NCBI GenBank assembly: GCA_039881145.1
Contig: JAYKKI010000027.1
Coordinates: forward strand, 17,805,001-17,869,000
Reading direction: 5' to 3'
Length of the DNA: 64,000 bases
Source of the DNA: Druceiella hillmani
Taxonomy: Eukaryota; Arthropoda; Insecta; Lepidoptera; Hepialidae
This document shows, piece by piece, positions 48,635-61,157 of the stretch (position 1 is the first letter of the stretch; every line of letters begins with the position of its first letter). The translations under genes were made by a program, and so were the position numbers. Below the pieces are notes generated by a model. It saw only the letters and a list, made by a program, of their open reading frames with translations, had not been told where the DNA came from and ran no database searches.

Positions 48635-49330
48635 AAGAAAGATTGCCTAAATATTATTTCAAATATCTTAGAAAAGAAACGGTTAAACCCCATTGAAATA
48701 TCGAAAATTGTAGACCTGGTTGAATTATGCATGGAACAAATATATTTTTTATTCGATAACCAATTTTTTTTAACAAGTCAATGGCCTTGCAATTGATTCC
48801 CCCTCAGTCCCCTGTTAGCCGAGTTATTCATGAACAATCTAGAAACCAACCTATTAAACAGTACATTAGCGACTAATTTAGTATACTATTATCGATACGT
48901 AGACGACATACTTATCTGCTGGAAAGGTACGAAGCGACAGTTAGACCAATTTGTTAACTTTGCCAACTTCCTATACAACAATATCAAATTCACTTTAAAA
49001 ATAGAATTCGATAATGAACTAAGCTTTTTAGATATTAGAACGCAAAGCAAACAAAAATTTAGAATATTTAGAAAAGACAATTTGCCGACTCCATAATTAA
49101 TGGTCATTCACAACACCCTAGGTCACCTAAGTAAGCAGCCTTCCATTCGATGATTCACAGAACGTTAACCATCCCACTAGAAAAAATCTAATTTGCGTAA
49201 AGAAATAAAAACTATAAAACAAATCGCAGTAAATAATAATTATAACCCATAAATTTTCACAAAACTGTACCAGAATAAATACGAAAAATAATAATCCAAG
49301 AAATATAGCCGGTCGTACCAAATAATAATA
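48635..49330 (+). pseudogene. PLE reverse transcriptase remnant, plus copy
   Basis: Segments in order: KKDCLNIISNILEKKRLNP, VDLVELCMEQIYFLFDNQFF, then a one-base loss in the GLAxxSPLSP box (ATTGATTCCCCCTCAGTCCC). The frame resumes at LSPLLAELFMNNLE and reaches the catalytic YRYVDDIL (YVDD at 48896-48907), then NIKFTLKIEFDNELSFLDI. After a stop at 49097, decayed FHSMIHRTLTIPLEK follows. YRYVDD with the following order is typical of Penelope reverse transcriptases, which are related to telomerase. A 5' truncation removes the N-terminal half. The single frameshift and few stops in the core suggest only moderate age. Confidence 0.85.
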
Positions 49331-49439
49331 TATTTTTTAATAAATCCATTCCATTAAAAGATAATATGGCAATTTAACTAGGAAAACCCCTAACCGATAA
49401 TGCGAATTTAAATAATACCACATGTGCCTATAGTACCTT

Positions 49440-49980
49440 AATTACTTGAGTAAAACCCTTATTAACAATAAGAAAAAAATAGATAAATATCAAAAGAGCG
49501 GTATTTATAAACTTAAATGCGACGACTGTAATAGCGTATACATAGGTCAAACAGGAAGAAATTTTACTACCAGATGCATATAACACATTGTCAGTTGGCA
49601 AAGTAATAAACCAGACACACCTCACTTTATAAAACACCTCATTGAAAAAACCATCACCCTCATATCGACAATGCTCCCTATATATTACAAATAAATACAA
49701 AAGGCAAGAAACTAAATATACTAGAAACATTAGAAATAAACAGACATAAAAGAAACACTAATGTTAATATATTAAATGAACAACTAAGTACAATATTATC
49801 AGCCACGCTTAATATCTCTATATATTACAAATAAATACAAAAGGCTATAAATTCATTCTCCTAGAAACATTAGAAGTAAACAGACATAAAAGAAACACAA
49901 ATGTTAATATTTTAAATGAACAACTAAATACAATATCGTCACCCAGGCTTAATATCTTCTATACACAATATAGTTAGACA
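49440..49980 (+). pseudogene. PLE GIY-YIG endonuclease remnant, plus copy
   Basis: One frame reads SGIYKLKCDDCNSVYIGQTG followed by RNFTTRC: GIY at 49500-49508, a CxxC pair (49518-49529), YIG at 49539-49547 and the conserved Arg after QTG. This is the endonuclease that nicks the target in Penelope elements. A stop comes at 49581. Further on, NKPDTPHFIKHLIEK and, in the repeated part, LETLEVNRHKRNTNVNILNE resemble the C-terminal end of PLE proteins. The part 49678-49965 is duplicated in tandem. Confidence 0.85.
49678..49965 (+). repeat. 140-bp direct tandem duplication inside the PLE
   Basis: CTATATATTACAAATAAATA begins at 49678 and again at 49818. Both copies contain ACATTAGAA(A/G)TAAACAGACA and end with CTTAATATCT. 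The minus PLE copy has only one. The copies differ by several substitutions and one small insertion. Confidence 0.9.
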
Positions 49981-50639
49981 ACATTGATACTACAGTAAAA
50001 ATTAAAAATAAAGTGGGAAATATGTATAATTAGTGGTATAACCTTGTTCTAACCATCAGATATCCGTGCTATTGCATAAATATATTACTAAGAATAATAT
50101 CCATTTAATTTTATGACACCATAGAATTACTACATAGAATTACTGAAATAATTGTATATTGTAGAACTTTCGAAAATATAGTAAAACCACATCGCTCCCC
50201 TGTAATGAGTAATACGAAAATATAATAATTCCAAACCTAGGTTGTGGTAAAGAACTTCAATTAAGTAGAAATAATACTACATCACGTAGTTTCATTTAAT
50301 TGTGAATAAAGAATTTCTACAAAATTAACGCCAAATATATTCGATAATATTTTTGGTTTCATTTGATTTGTATATACTCATATATTTTTTTCATATATTT
50401 TTCATCCCTTTTTCCCCATTTTCATGTTCCATCTATTCGGCGATTGTGGTTAGTTATTAATTATACCTGATTATATTGCATATTATATTATTTCAATGAA
50501 GTTAATTACCCATATCTCAAATACTCATTCAAAGCTGATTCATAGAAATATGGAATATGTATATTAAATCGATATTATAAATAGTTTCAGACTTAAATGA
50601 AAGCTTACAAAACTTTATGCACTAAAATGTTTAACATAA

Positions 50640-50970
50640 TACTCATTAAAACGTATGGGAACAAACATGCCTGAATAAGAAACACATGATTAGATTAATT
50701 CACCATTTACTTACAATAGTATCAATCCTGATTTCGAGGTAAAATTTATTAAATATCCATTCGGTCTAAAAATGCTTCTAATTTAGACTCAACAGTCCTA
50801 CCCTTACATAATTTAACTGTCTAGCAACACGAAAGTGTCCGCGGAGAGAATGACAAAATGTCGCCGAGGGCATTAGGTGTACCTGTCTAGAGATAGATAT
50901 GATTTACACACCCTAAGGCGAGTGAAGCCACATTATCGTGATAGTTTAATAAGCATATCAAAGATTATGA
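50640..50970. repeat. Box B conserved segment, copy in sub-block a2
   Basis: Contains AAATATCCATTCGGTCTAAA, GCGGAGAGAATGACAAAATG, CTGTCTAGAGATAGATATGA, AAGGCGAGTGAAGCCA and ATCGTGATAGTTTAATAAGC. A 69-codon open frame here is closed in the other copies. Confidence 0.65.
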
Positions 50971-52233
50971 TGCGACACACTTTCGCTGAAAATACTTGTA
51001 TAGCAGTCGATATATGCTTTCTCATTTCATTTGGTTTGTTTCCGCTGTTATTATTGCATTTAAATCATTTGTTACGCTGTATATGAACATCTCTATGTCT
51101 TCTATTCTTCTTTCTAAATAAAAAAAAAATAATTGAGGTAAATATTAATGTTCGAGTGTAGCCATGTTACGATTTCAATGAAAATGATCGAGATTATTCC
51201 TCGTCCTTTTTGCAACTATCTATAAAGCAATTTAATTTTCCTTTGAAATGGCTGACACATTCTATCCTCTTTAACCTAAATAGTAATCCGTTGTAACCAG
51301 ATAAGTAATATTGTTGATCAAATATTCAGTGACTGACTGGCGTTAAAATACCAACATGACCAAAATGCATTTTTTACATCAAATAGCTGCATAGGAGTAA
51401 TGTTGTCTGTCCAATATCCGACGATTTTTTAAAGTTACTTTTTTTTATACAATCTTAATTCTAGATTTTTAGAATGATTCAATTATTTTCAAAATATTTC
51501 TTTTTGGAATAAAAATAAGTATAAAATAACAATCTCAAAATATCCATTTAAGATGAAAAATGATACGCAATAAATAATTGAAAGTTAATTAATTATTTCT
51601 TTCCGTTTAATTTTATATTTCTCATACATCACTTCTTGTACGTTACCCTTAAATATTTTTTTTTTCAAAATACTGCTTATGTATCCCACGTCGTATGTGA
51701 TAAACACATTTTTACACCCAGTCTGGCTATATCGTGAATTCATTGTGTCTTGAATATCGAGAATTCATTTTATTGTAATCCACATATGCTTCAATAAAAT
51801 GAATCAGAAAATACCTAATTTTTTTTTCTATATATTTTTTAATATATATATATATAATTCTTAATCGTCAAAAACCATTTTGAAATTCAGTTATTAAACA
51901 AATTACACCCAGAATGCAATTAAGACTACGTTTTTAACGAGTAATGCATTTTCACTCTTATGTTCAATCGCATCTTACGACCGTGAAATAGATTATTATC
52001 CAAACATAATTTTTTCAATAAATTTTTATCCACATTCATTGAAAATAAGTAAAAAGTCATAATTTTTGCCCTGAATGGCCAATGGCGTCTGTACGTCGAC
52101 AATAGATGATCTTATTATCAGAATATACATGTCGATATAGTCAGCGGTAAACTATCTGTTTAACAATTATGTTATTGAAATAATTTTATTCGGTTTTAAA
52201 TAAACTGAAAAAAATTGAAGATGTGCAAGAAAT

Positions 52234-52329
52234 CTTTCTTCCAAAGAAATATAATACATCTGATAAGAGATTAAACAGAAAAAAATGTTTAATCTCTTAT
52301 CAGATGTATTATATTTCTTTGGAAGAAAG
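52234..52329. repeat. Perfect palindrome, 44-bp arms, 8-nt loop
   Basis: The arms 52234-52277 and 52286-52329 are exact reverse complements around GAAAAAAA. It is the longest perfect inverted repeat I found, in DNA where everything else has diverged, so it must be recent or maintained. RNA from either strand would be an unbroken 44-bp hairpin, similar in size to a young microRNA or hairpin-siRNA precursor. Confidence 0.95.
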
Positions 52330-52852
52330 TTTTGTTTTAATAAAATTTTGGAGTTTTCTTATTATTTTGATTATTTTCATCGAAAATCATTTCTTAATTA
52401 TTAAAATTGCGTTTCAAATCAGGTCCACATTTAAGTTTACTAATACGCATTCATGAGGTAATTTTGTCGTGTGATTACGGCTATACGAAAACTAGTATGT
52501 ATTTCTTTAATAACGACATTCCAGTAATTGTTCTATATTGTAAAAAAAAATTTATACCAATACAGATATCATAATCAACCTATTAACTTACATTGCATAA
52601 AAAGAGCTACTCTCTAGAGAACTTCGCCAAAAGTTTAATGGATATTTGCTAATGTTTTTTTACTTACCACTATAAAAAAATCTGTATCTCGTTTATAACG
52701 TTTCACAGTAATATTTATTTATAACAAAGTTTTTTGACCAAAATTACAATACAAATTAGTATTTCTTTAAGTATGCTCATCAAAATCTATTAGTTCGTAC
52801 TGAAAGCATGATATTTTATACAACTTTATTTAAATTAAGTCCAATCATTAAT

Positions 52853-52907
52853 CCTTGCTAAAAATGCGGTTTAAGCCATTGTGGCTTAAACCGCATTTTT
52901 AGCAAGG
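52853..52907. repeat. Perfect palindrome, 26-bp arms, 3-nt loop
   Basis: The arms 52853-52878 and 52882-52907 are exact reverse complements around TTG. The right arm is the start of box A and is present in unit 1 (26008-26034, slightly diverged). The left arm has no counterpart there. Confidence 0.95.
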
Positions 52908-53235
52908 TAGCTAAAGAAACTTGCTTTCAAAATTATTACACTGATCAAAATTTTAATTAAAAGTGAGGCGTAATTACAAGAATCCGAATTTCCTTGGCGT
53001 GGACAAGAGAAAGGTATTATAAATCATTACTTTTACGGAAGTCAGAAGTTTTGTTAGACAATATTTCAATGAAATGTCTGCGGCCGTTGCTTGAACGAAA
53101 GAGATTTGAAAGGAAGACGCTTAGATAATTACACATTTTTTAAAGATAATAAATGAGATAATGTAACAAACAATTAAGTAAGTCTTATTGAAGTATTTAG
53201 TAATTCTTCTAAGGTAGGTAAATACTCTTTATAAT
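52879..53235 (+). repeat. Box A dispersed repeat
   Basis: Very close to 25945-26400: TTTTTAGCAAGGTAGCTAAA, CTGATCAAAATTTTAATTAA, GTCAGAAGTTTTGTTAGACA, ATGTCTGCGGCC and GAACGAAAGAGATTTG are shared. The 3' part is shortened by a small deletion. Confidence 0.75.
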
Positions 53236-54594
53236 AGAATCATTCTTCTTTTAGTTTATCTTCTTATCATGATGAGAAACATTATACGAAACATTATAGG
53301 AGAAACCAACTCCGGTTATATTTATTACAATAGATACAGCTGTAGTTGTAATGATCATTTTTCCTCAACCGGTTTCTGAAATATAGTAAATCTGTTTGTG
53401 ATATAAAATTGAATTATGCACTACTTATATGTGTACAAGTCAAATATGTAAACATGAAAATTATGGAATAATTATGTTAAATATGGTATTTTAATATTTT
53501 CCATAAAAATTTTAAATATTCAACCCCCTTTAAAAAGATTCGTCACGTAAATATAAATATAAATTAAAATTATGGGCGTAAATCTTTTGGACTCTGCCAC
53601 TTATTATGCCTATATTATAATTATTTTGATCAAGTCTTTTGATTACTAAAATATAACCTAAACGATTAATTATTTTTAAATAAAATTTTATTTCCAAAGG
53701 TAAGTTTTAAAATCACTTTTCTGATTATAAGTCAAGGGTCAGGTCATGACCCAGGCGAATAGAAGTTAATAACCGTTATAATTTGTATTCACACTTCAGT
53801 TCATTATTTTGTACAAGTCCTATTTTATCCTACCCCAACTCACAGCCCTTTAGTTAATTGTTTGTGACCATAGTTACCCTTTTTGTTAATATATTATTTG
53901 TATTATTATATTAATTTTCAATGAATATTTACAGACGCCTCAACATGCCATATTAATAAAATTGTCTTAATACCGGTTTAATTCACTTACGATATTTGCC
54001 TTACTCACCAAACGATAGGAAAATGAATAAACAATTTAGAAAATTTTACATAAATTATTTATTTGCTGTTTAATTGCAAGATACATTTAATATTTCAGTT
54101 TTGTTCAAGAATAACATTCAAAATTTAAAAAAATAATCGTGATAAAACATCTTTGAAATTTCATCATTCGACAGTTTTGGCTCAAGGGAAAACTAAAACT
54201 AAACTTTTTTAAAATTGTAACCCATAAATTATAATTAGACTTTTTTCAGTTAATTTTACAGCAGTAATAAGGACAAAAACACGAGCAATCGGTCTTATTT
54301 TTAAATATTTTATATTGGTTGCTTTTTTTCATTATTATTACTCTTTTTTTTTTAGATTTCACATGTAGCTCTAATAAATTATTAAAATTCAATTAAACGA
54401 AATTAAAGCATCGATTTTTTTACGTAAAACCTAATTCTACTTTACAACAATAAAACATAATTCCACTTTACAAAATTTTGTCTTACTTAATTACTATCAA
54501 ACAATTATATCCGAATATATTGATGCAATCGAAAAAGTAATTAATTGACGATGTTGGGAAAAATAGAATAAACAAATAATACAGCAAAAAAGAA

Positions 54595-54780
54595 AAAAAA
54601 ACTGACGAGAATATGTAACGGTGACCTCTTTGACACGGGTCGTCTCTTTTGTCGGACCACCTATCGTCTAGACCGTCACACATTTGTAAGAATAAAGTAA
54701 ACAACGTGTGTTTCGTTTGTGTGAATATTTGAATTCAAGTCAGGCCCACTTGAATTTGGCATGCTTAAATTACGCTGAAA
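54595..54780 (-). repeat. Inverted segment, unit 2 copy
   Basis: Minus-strand counterpart of 29210-29370. GACCTCTTTGACAC and GTCGTCTCTTTTGTCGGACC are shared with it in plus orientation. Against sub-block a (22460-22500) it matches only after reverse complementing. Confidence 0.65.
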
Positions 54781-56619
54781 TTTAAAAAAAAATATAAGAA
54801 CATAAAATAATATAAATATTATCCACTAATTGATTTCAATGTTATCTTACGATGTACAGAATATTTTTGAACTTGGTATTAATTTCGTACGTATAGACAG
54901 TATAGCTGCTATCCCAAAGATTCTATATGTATCATCATTACTTTTGTAATTTTGCCATCTATCATAATTTTTTTCTCATGACCGTTAATAATACTACTTA
55001 CTACAAGAAATATTCTTAATAAATCTTACTTACATGCAGATAATATAAAAGTTTATTTGCATTCAGATTCTAATACTCTTCAACTAATTTTATTAAAAAT
55101 TACTCATGTCAAACATATCACTCTTTGATCGGTCAATCAACTGAAAGAATGGATATGTTGGCTTAAACTTAAAAGTGTTAATGGATTTTGGTAATCAAAT
55201 TTCTTTCCAAAATGTTCATGTTCAATTTACAATAAATATATTAAAGGAACTTTCGAATAACTGTATGTGCTTTGGGCACTCTTAATGCATACTGGGCACT
55301 TTCAAAATTTGTTAAACAAATATTTTTGATAAAATAATTTTATAAATTTAAAGTCAATAAATATCACCATGTTACTGAATTAATGTCTTGGTTCGAATAT
55401 GATATCAGACATCCCTAATTTTCATATTGTTTCACTTTCCTTTGATATAATCTATAATTGTTTAGTCTATCGTATATTAGCTTCAGAGTCCTCTCATGAC
55501 CTCTTTCTATTCTATAATCTCTGTTATTTAAATGTGTAAATGTGTTGCAGTACATTTGTTTGAACGTATGTACGTGTAAGTATCCGATTACATTATCATG
55601 GATTGTAATGTATTTTTCACTGAATTCTGTAATAATAGCCCTTCCCTTTATAGTGGGACTTGTGTTTATTTTATGCAGTTACTCTTGTACCATATACGTA
55701 TATGTTACGAATCCTTTGGAAAAATAAAAGTTTAGAAGCAAAAATTATATTCACTCTATTATAATATATTTATATATTGAATCATTGTTTTTTTTATTAT
55801 CATTGCGTATCTTGGTATTTATAATAATAAAATGATAAATAATGAAAATATTAAGCTACTCAAAAGTGGAAATATAATAGTTGAAAAGATAATTAAGTCT
55901 AAAGATGGAACAAACGAAAATGAAAGGTATTTTTTGAATTAAAACTATATCAATAGAAAACTTGATTACTGCCTTGTCATTGTTTGTTGCCAATGCTTAT
56001 GATATATAGAATGAAATAAAACATTAATGACAAAGATGATTATGATTATTATGATGTTTACGTCCATAAATGAAAGCGAAAACTTATAGTGAAAGCTTTC
56101 GTGTACGATTAAACAGGAAAAACCTCTAAAACTAACCAAAACCATTATGGGGTAGTATAATTAATAAATCGTAGTATAAACTCACGACTTTCCATTAAAT
56201 ATGGCTAATATAAACTTAGCTTATATTTATGTAAACAAAGATTAAATTTTTAAAAGTTTACGATTATGTTTTGATTAAAATATTTTTTTAAACATTAGCC
56301 GTTTTTCAATATAAATAATCATCATAACACAAAAATCAATAAAATATTAAATAATCATATAATATCGTAACAAATAATCATATCACATATCCTTCAAAAT
56401 TTCCGTAAACGAGTGGCTCAAATGTACATTCACATATTATCATAGTCTTAAAATTTTTTATAAGTGTACAAATGAATGGGTTATATTTATTTAAATTTTT
56501 CCATATATTTAAAATTCACAGACAATATATTAATAAAAAAATCACGCCCCAAAAGCTTTACGAAAATTTACAAAAGCTTCATACGTAAATATTTGTGGTA
56601 TAATATTCATTAAAAGGTA

Positions 56620-56935
56620 TGAGAGCAAACATGTACGAATGTAAAATACGTCATTTCATCATTCTTCACTAACGACATTAGCGAAACTTGATTTGGAGGT
56701 AGAATCTACTTACTATCCATTTACGCTAAATAGGCACCCAATTTGGAGTCAGCAGGCTTCTTTTTACCCTATTTAACGCTTTTTGATAGCGCAAGAGCAA
56801 CGGTATAGACAGTAAAGAGACTCGAGACATTGTAACAGGCGTTAGGCATACCCGTCTAGAAATAGACATGATTTATGTCCTGAGGGACATGAAGCCATAT
56901 TAACATGACAGTCTATTGAGTGTATAAAAGTTAAC
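56620..56935. repeat. Box B conserved segment, copy in sub-block b2
   Basis: Contains GAAACTTGATTTGGAGGTAG, CCCAATTTGGAGTCAGCAGG, ACGGTATAGACAGTA, CCGTCTAGAAATAGACATGA and CATGACAGTCTATTGAGTGT. The copy most like it is 31290-31630. Confidence 0.65.
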
Positions 56936-57289
56936 TACTATTGAGTTATTTTGGTGCTATTGAGGTTATTACTTAAACCGGGACTATATATATATTGCAA
57001 ATTTTGATACAGAACTATCATGTGTAAATAAAGCATTCATTGGTAATAATTTTCATTTGTAATAAAAACAGTTTGCTACAGGTTTTGAAAACAGTAATAA
57101 GAAAATGTTCGAAATCAGATTTTGTCGTCTTCCCGACTTTTGACATAAAAAAATGTCTTTAAAAAGTCTTCAATTTTTTATTCCGATTTAGATATTTCAT
57201 AGATTTCTATTTTGGATGACCACAAATATTCCTTGTTCTTGTTTAATTCTCTTTCTGCCTGCTACTCTTTGAAACGTCATTATGTTTTT

Positions 57290-57420
57290 TAGTGTTTGGT
57301 AACCTCAAATAAAAAACGAAACCCTTGTAAGGTCACTCACGTGTCTGACGGTTTGTGCATCATAACTTTTTTTTTCGAGAACAGCTTGACAAGAAACATG
57401 AAATTTGGAGCTGAAGAAAC
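57290..57420 (+). repeat. Lepidopteran interspersed repeat relic
   Basis: GGTAACCTCAAATAAAAAAC, GAAACCCTTGTAAGGTCACT and CACGTGTCTGACGG correspond to a well-known moth repeat with GGTACCTCAAAAGG, CGGAACCCTTATAGGATCAC and a (TGTC)n tract. It is followed by TTCGAGAACAGC and GAAATTTGG as in that family. Confidence 0.6.
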
Positions 57421-58388
57421 TACCGATCTTTAAATTATAAAAATCTAGGAATTTTAGAAGCCACGCAAAGTTTGTAGGAAAATTATAGCCATGGTTTTAG
57501 ATGTAATAATTTTTTAAATATGCACCATATTTTCAAACCTAGATGAGTTAGGCCGGAGATATATCATGCAATATATATTTACGTTGTAAATTATCTGCAC
57601 TGGAAATATTTTGTTCTTAATTAATTTGTTTAAGCAATACATGACTTTAAATAAATATTGTCATGTACACCAAGAGTATGAATATAATTATCTGTATATA
57701 ATGTTAGCCTAAATTTATTTTCGTTAATCTCAATCGTTAATTAATACCGACAATGTATGAATAATTCTATAAAATATTGTCGCAGTCAATATTAATAGGA
57801 AATGTTTTTGAAATTTATGCACGATATTGGTGTATCAAGTTGAGTAATTTAAAATGCGACAAGCACACTTTCTCATTTAAAAATATAAAACTGTGTTGAT
57901 TTTGAAACACAAAAATGTTGAAGTTTCGTACCAAAAATAAATGTCATGTAAACAATTTCCAAAGAAATTTTTATGTGTAAGATTTTTCAATTTGTACAGA
58001 AAATATTTTATTGAGATACTATGAAACAAATATAGTTCCATATAGCATACCAGCAAACTACATATTCGGTTAAAATTGATTCATTGCAGAAAATAAAAGA
58101 GTACACATATTCAGACGTAAGTTTATTAATGAGTTCCATTTCACTTTCTTTTCGAAAGATTTTATGGATCATTGCTGTATATACATTTAGTCAATTAGCA
58201 CCATAACTTATTAATAAGTTAGAGAAGACTACCAAATTTTATTTACATTATGAAACGAAATCCTTTCTGATCCAGTTGGAAATGATTTGAAGAGCGCTCA
58301 GCTTCAATATTATCACCGAATTATAATTATCTTTGAGGCGAGGTTTGAATCACCATCCTTATACAAATCATCACACTGATAAACATCG

Positions 58389-58583
58389 TTGAAAATGATT
58401 TGCTTTATTCTTGCACTAGCAATTGTATCCGCCCGTGTGGTGGAAAATTGTTGTATACTACACCTTTCTAAATCTAAATTTTCACCCTCCTATTTAAAAC
58501 AGTTCCATAAACTAACAACACACACAGACACACACGCACACACGCACACACACACACACACACATATATATACATATGTATAA
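58389..58583 (+). other. Signal-peptide-like open frame, doubtful exon
   Basis: The frame starts MKMICFILALAIVSARVVEN, which looks like a secretory signal peptide with a cleavage site near VSA/ARV. Later residues run into a CA microsatellite. In unit 1 (about 33040-33130) the aligned frame has lost the ATG but keeps CFI..LAI, and shared CATCCTTATACAAAT lies upstream in both. It could be a relic first exon of a secreted protein, but no downstream exon is recognisable and chance is quite possible. Confidence 0.15.
58522..58572. repeat. (CA)n-(TA)n microsatellite
   Basis: An imperfect CA tract, with GA and GC interruptions before it, passes into TATATATACATATG. Confidence 0.95.
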
Positions 58584-60659
58584 AATGTCTAGTGGATTTT
58601 GTGTAATGTGCCCAGAAACAAGATATGATTGCCATTGTATTATATTTATAGATAGATGTGCATAAGTGTTTGGATGTGTCACTATATATAAATTAAAAAT
58701 TCTATTATCTAAATATTTTTACAATAGTACGGCCAAAATCACACTAAAAGTAACAACTTCTGTTAGTACAAGTATATGCACATAGTAGTTCTAACTATTA
58801 TCGCTCCAGTTGTTTTACGTGCCTTTATTTTAATTTTTAGTCCTATATTCTTTTGTGTGTTTGGTTTTTTACCATATTTTGCTTTTTATTAGGCTCGTGA
58901 TGAAAAACACTCAAAATCTCATAAAATCTTTTTGTAAGTTAAACTTTAAATAACATAAAGTTAAACATAAAAGTATTATGTAGATGTCGTTTTGTCCATA
59001 TCATTTAGTCTTTATTGGTAATAAAATAAGATCCAACTTACTTTTTTAACCTCCTAGTAAATTAAAATGATATGCTGCAAATAAGTTTCAATTCGTGACT
59101 ACGGTTTCAAACGCAATATTTATTATGGTATTTATAACTATATTGACTTGTGCCTAAATCAATGTACAATAGATGTTTTCTTCGTGAAATGTTAGGTTTT
59201 AATTCCGAAATAGTAATATTTATAAACACACACCTATATTTCTATAATTGATTAAACTAATATAAAAATGAATTTATTTAAATAATAATCAAAAATTTAT
59301 AATTTTCTACGCTGCTGATTAATGACCGAAAACAGAAAACAAACAATTAAAGGTTTAAATATTGTTAGGTACCAATTCCTTAATAATTTAATGCTTCCTT
59401 GGTCTTGAATAAAATAAATTTATTCTCCTTTAGACACCCCGATAATTCTACCCACTTTATTTTGTTACGTTCCAATGAAATTTCATCCAAAATTTTTCCA
59501 AGATCTTGTGTATTTTTTAAACCAAATAATTTTTCAGAACTTCATTGAAGAAGACCACAATGGAATCAAACGGTAATCATGTAATTCAGAATGCATTCAC
59601 ATAAGAATTGTATCATCCCTCTTAATTTTAATGTGTGATTGAAAGAAAGGTTATTTTCCATTTATTTTCTTCAATAAATCTTTAGCAATCGGAAACATTG
59701 AAAAAGTTTTTCACATATCTCTACCTTATTTAAGCTGAATTGACGAGAATTCTACAAGTCGACAATAATAAGTAATCTTAGTACTAGAATTTTCTTGTCG
59801 ATGTAAAAAAAATTGTGACCGTACTTCGGTACCCATTCGTTATAATATATCATCGTACTCCACAGTACCGTAGTATAAATCTTATTACTTTTCACCTTAT
59901 AAATGTACATGAATTTAATACATTTGTAGAAAATTTAAAATCTGTTCAAGTCTAATTGTTTTATAAACGTTGTTTTCTTTATAGTTTCGTGTTGAAAATA
60001 TCAATAACGGTACAGTAAATAATAAAAAAAATTAAAATCATCTCTACATTGAATAAAGTCAACGGACATTATGATATTGTTATGAAAGTAGGAGAAAAGT
60101 TGCAAAAAATTTGTTAAGGTCTTCCAATGAAATATTGAAACCAATAAATATTTATCATTATTTTAAACAATAAATACTAATATTATCTTATTAAATAGGA
60201 AAAATTGCGGATAAATTGGTCTTTTTTAATAGAAAAAAAATAGGAATATTTTTTATAAATTGATTTCTGAAAGGGAATGTCGTATCCCTCCGTCTATTAG
60301 AATTGAAAATTTTCTGACAAATGCATTCATTATAATTATTTTTTGTATGTTATAAAATCTTGAATTTTTAAGTAATTTTCGACATCATAAGACGTGTATG
60401 TTTTTTATTTTGAGCAACCTGTTTGGATCAGATACCCAACTTTGAAAAAAACCTGTCAAGCACTCGCGACTCGAGTGGAACTCTCACTACGTGGATTCTG
60501 TATACATTTAGGTATTTTTGAACATTTAGTGGTACGTAATATTCCTATTAAACTATATAGAAAATTTAAATTTTTATAAAGGAAAGCAAATTGCCTACTA
60601 TATCATTCACAGGCGCAAATTGAAAAAATATTTTTTATAACAATTTTACGGTTTTGTTA

Positions 60660-60975
60660 TTTACTTGTGGTGTGAGACTTTGGCCAGATGCAAGATCTTG
60701 CCAAACTTCATGATTCTAGGTCAACGAGACTAGATTAACCTATAGGTTCTGGTTTATTTGCAAGTGTCAAATTGCGGCATATTTTTAGGGTTCTTCTTGA
60801 TTGTGTTTGACTTAGAACCTGCATTTTTTTACAGCTTCGAGAAACCGCATGTATAAACATTTATTAATTTTACTTTGATATCTCTACGTGTTCCTGAGAA
60901 AAAAGGTCTTCACAGCCTGTCATACGTACAACAAATTGATCATATTATAATCCATTATTTCCTTTCAGAGTAGGG
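60660..60975 (+). repeat. Lepidopteran interspersed repeat relic at end of unit 2
   Basis: Order: GTGTGAGACTTTGGCC, TTCATGATTCTAGGTCAACG, ATAGGTTCTGGTTTATTTGC, AGTGTCAAATTGCGGCATA, TTTAGGGTTCTTCTTGATTG, a TTTTTACAGCTTCGAGAAAC stretch, TGTTCCTGAGAAAAAAGGTC and CACAGCCTGTCATACGTACA. Present in all three units. It is more complete than at 35130. Confidence 0.7.
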
Positions 60976-61097
60976 AACCTTGAAAATTCGTGCCTTCAAA
61001 GAAAGTTTAGAGATTTAAACTTTATATTTTATGTCATAAAGTTAATAAATAAAACATCAAATATTACCTGATTTAGAAAATAACGTTGTAGCATATA

Positions 61098-61157
61098 TAA
61101 AAACAATTATAATAAAAACAATTATAAAATAATAATAAAAACAATTATAAAATAACA
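61098..61157. repeat. Short tandem repeat, about 22-bp unit
   Basis: AAAACAATTATAAAATAATA-type units repeat two to three times next to the start of unit 3. Confidence 0.8.

Larger units (their letters stand above)
47396..50342. mobile_element. Penelope-like retroelement, head-to-head pair of truncated copies
   Basis: The two copies point outwards from a junction near 48634: a minus copy (48634 down to 47396) and a longer plus copy (48635-50342). Each has reverse transcriptase remains, a linker, GIY-YIG endonuclease remains and a 3' terminal repeat. The outer ends are the inverted PLE repeats CACAATTAAATGAAACTACG (left) and its counterpart TACATCACGTAGTTTCATTT (right). The right end also has the extra tail AATTTCTACAAAATTAACGC to ATATTC. 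Likely target duplications are ATAATTATTTTTT (47382-47394) and ATAATATTTTT (50344-50354). Unit 1 has no such insert (matching site near 22505). A ribozyme remnant (AAACCTAGGTTGTGG) remains at 50233-50247. Confidence 0.85.
52880..56935. repeat. Sub-block b of unit 2
   Basis: Matches 25890-31630 in the same order: box A, the TTTTGATCAAGTCTTTT block (53618), the block at 53730-53890, the inverted segment at 54595-54780, and box B at the end. It lacks the long TA tracts seen in unit 1. Confidence 0.65.

Noticed and set aside
49428..49730. 100-codon minus-strand open frame in the PLE
   Set aside because: The plus strand carries the recognisable GIY-YIG domain; this frame is its complement. Likewise 48889-49107 is the complement of the reverse transcriptase.
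50877..51086. 69-codon open frame in box B
   Set aside because: The other three box B copies have stops in the matching frame.
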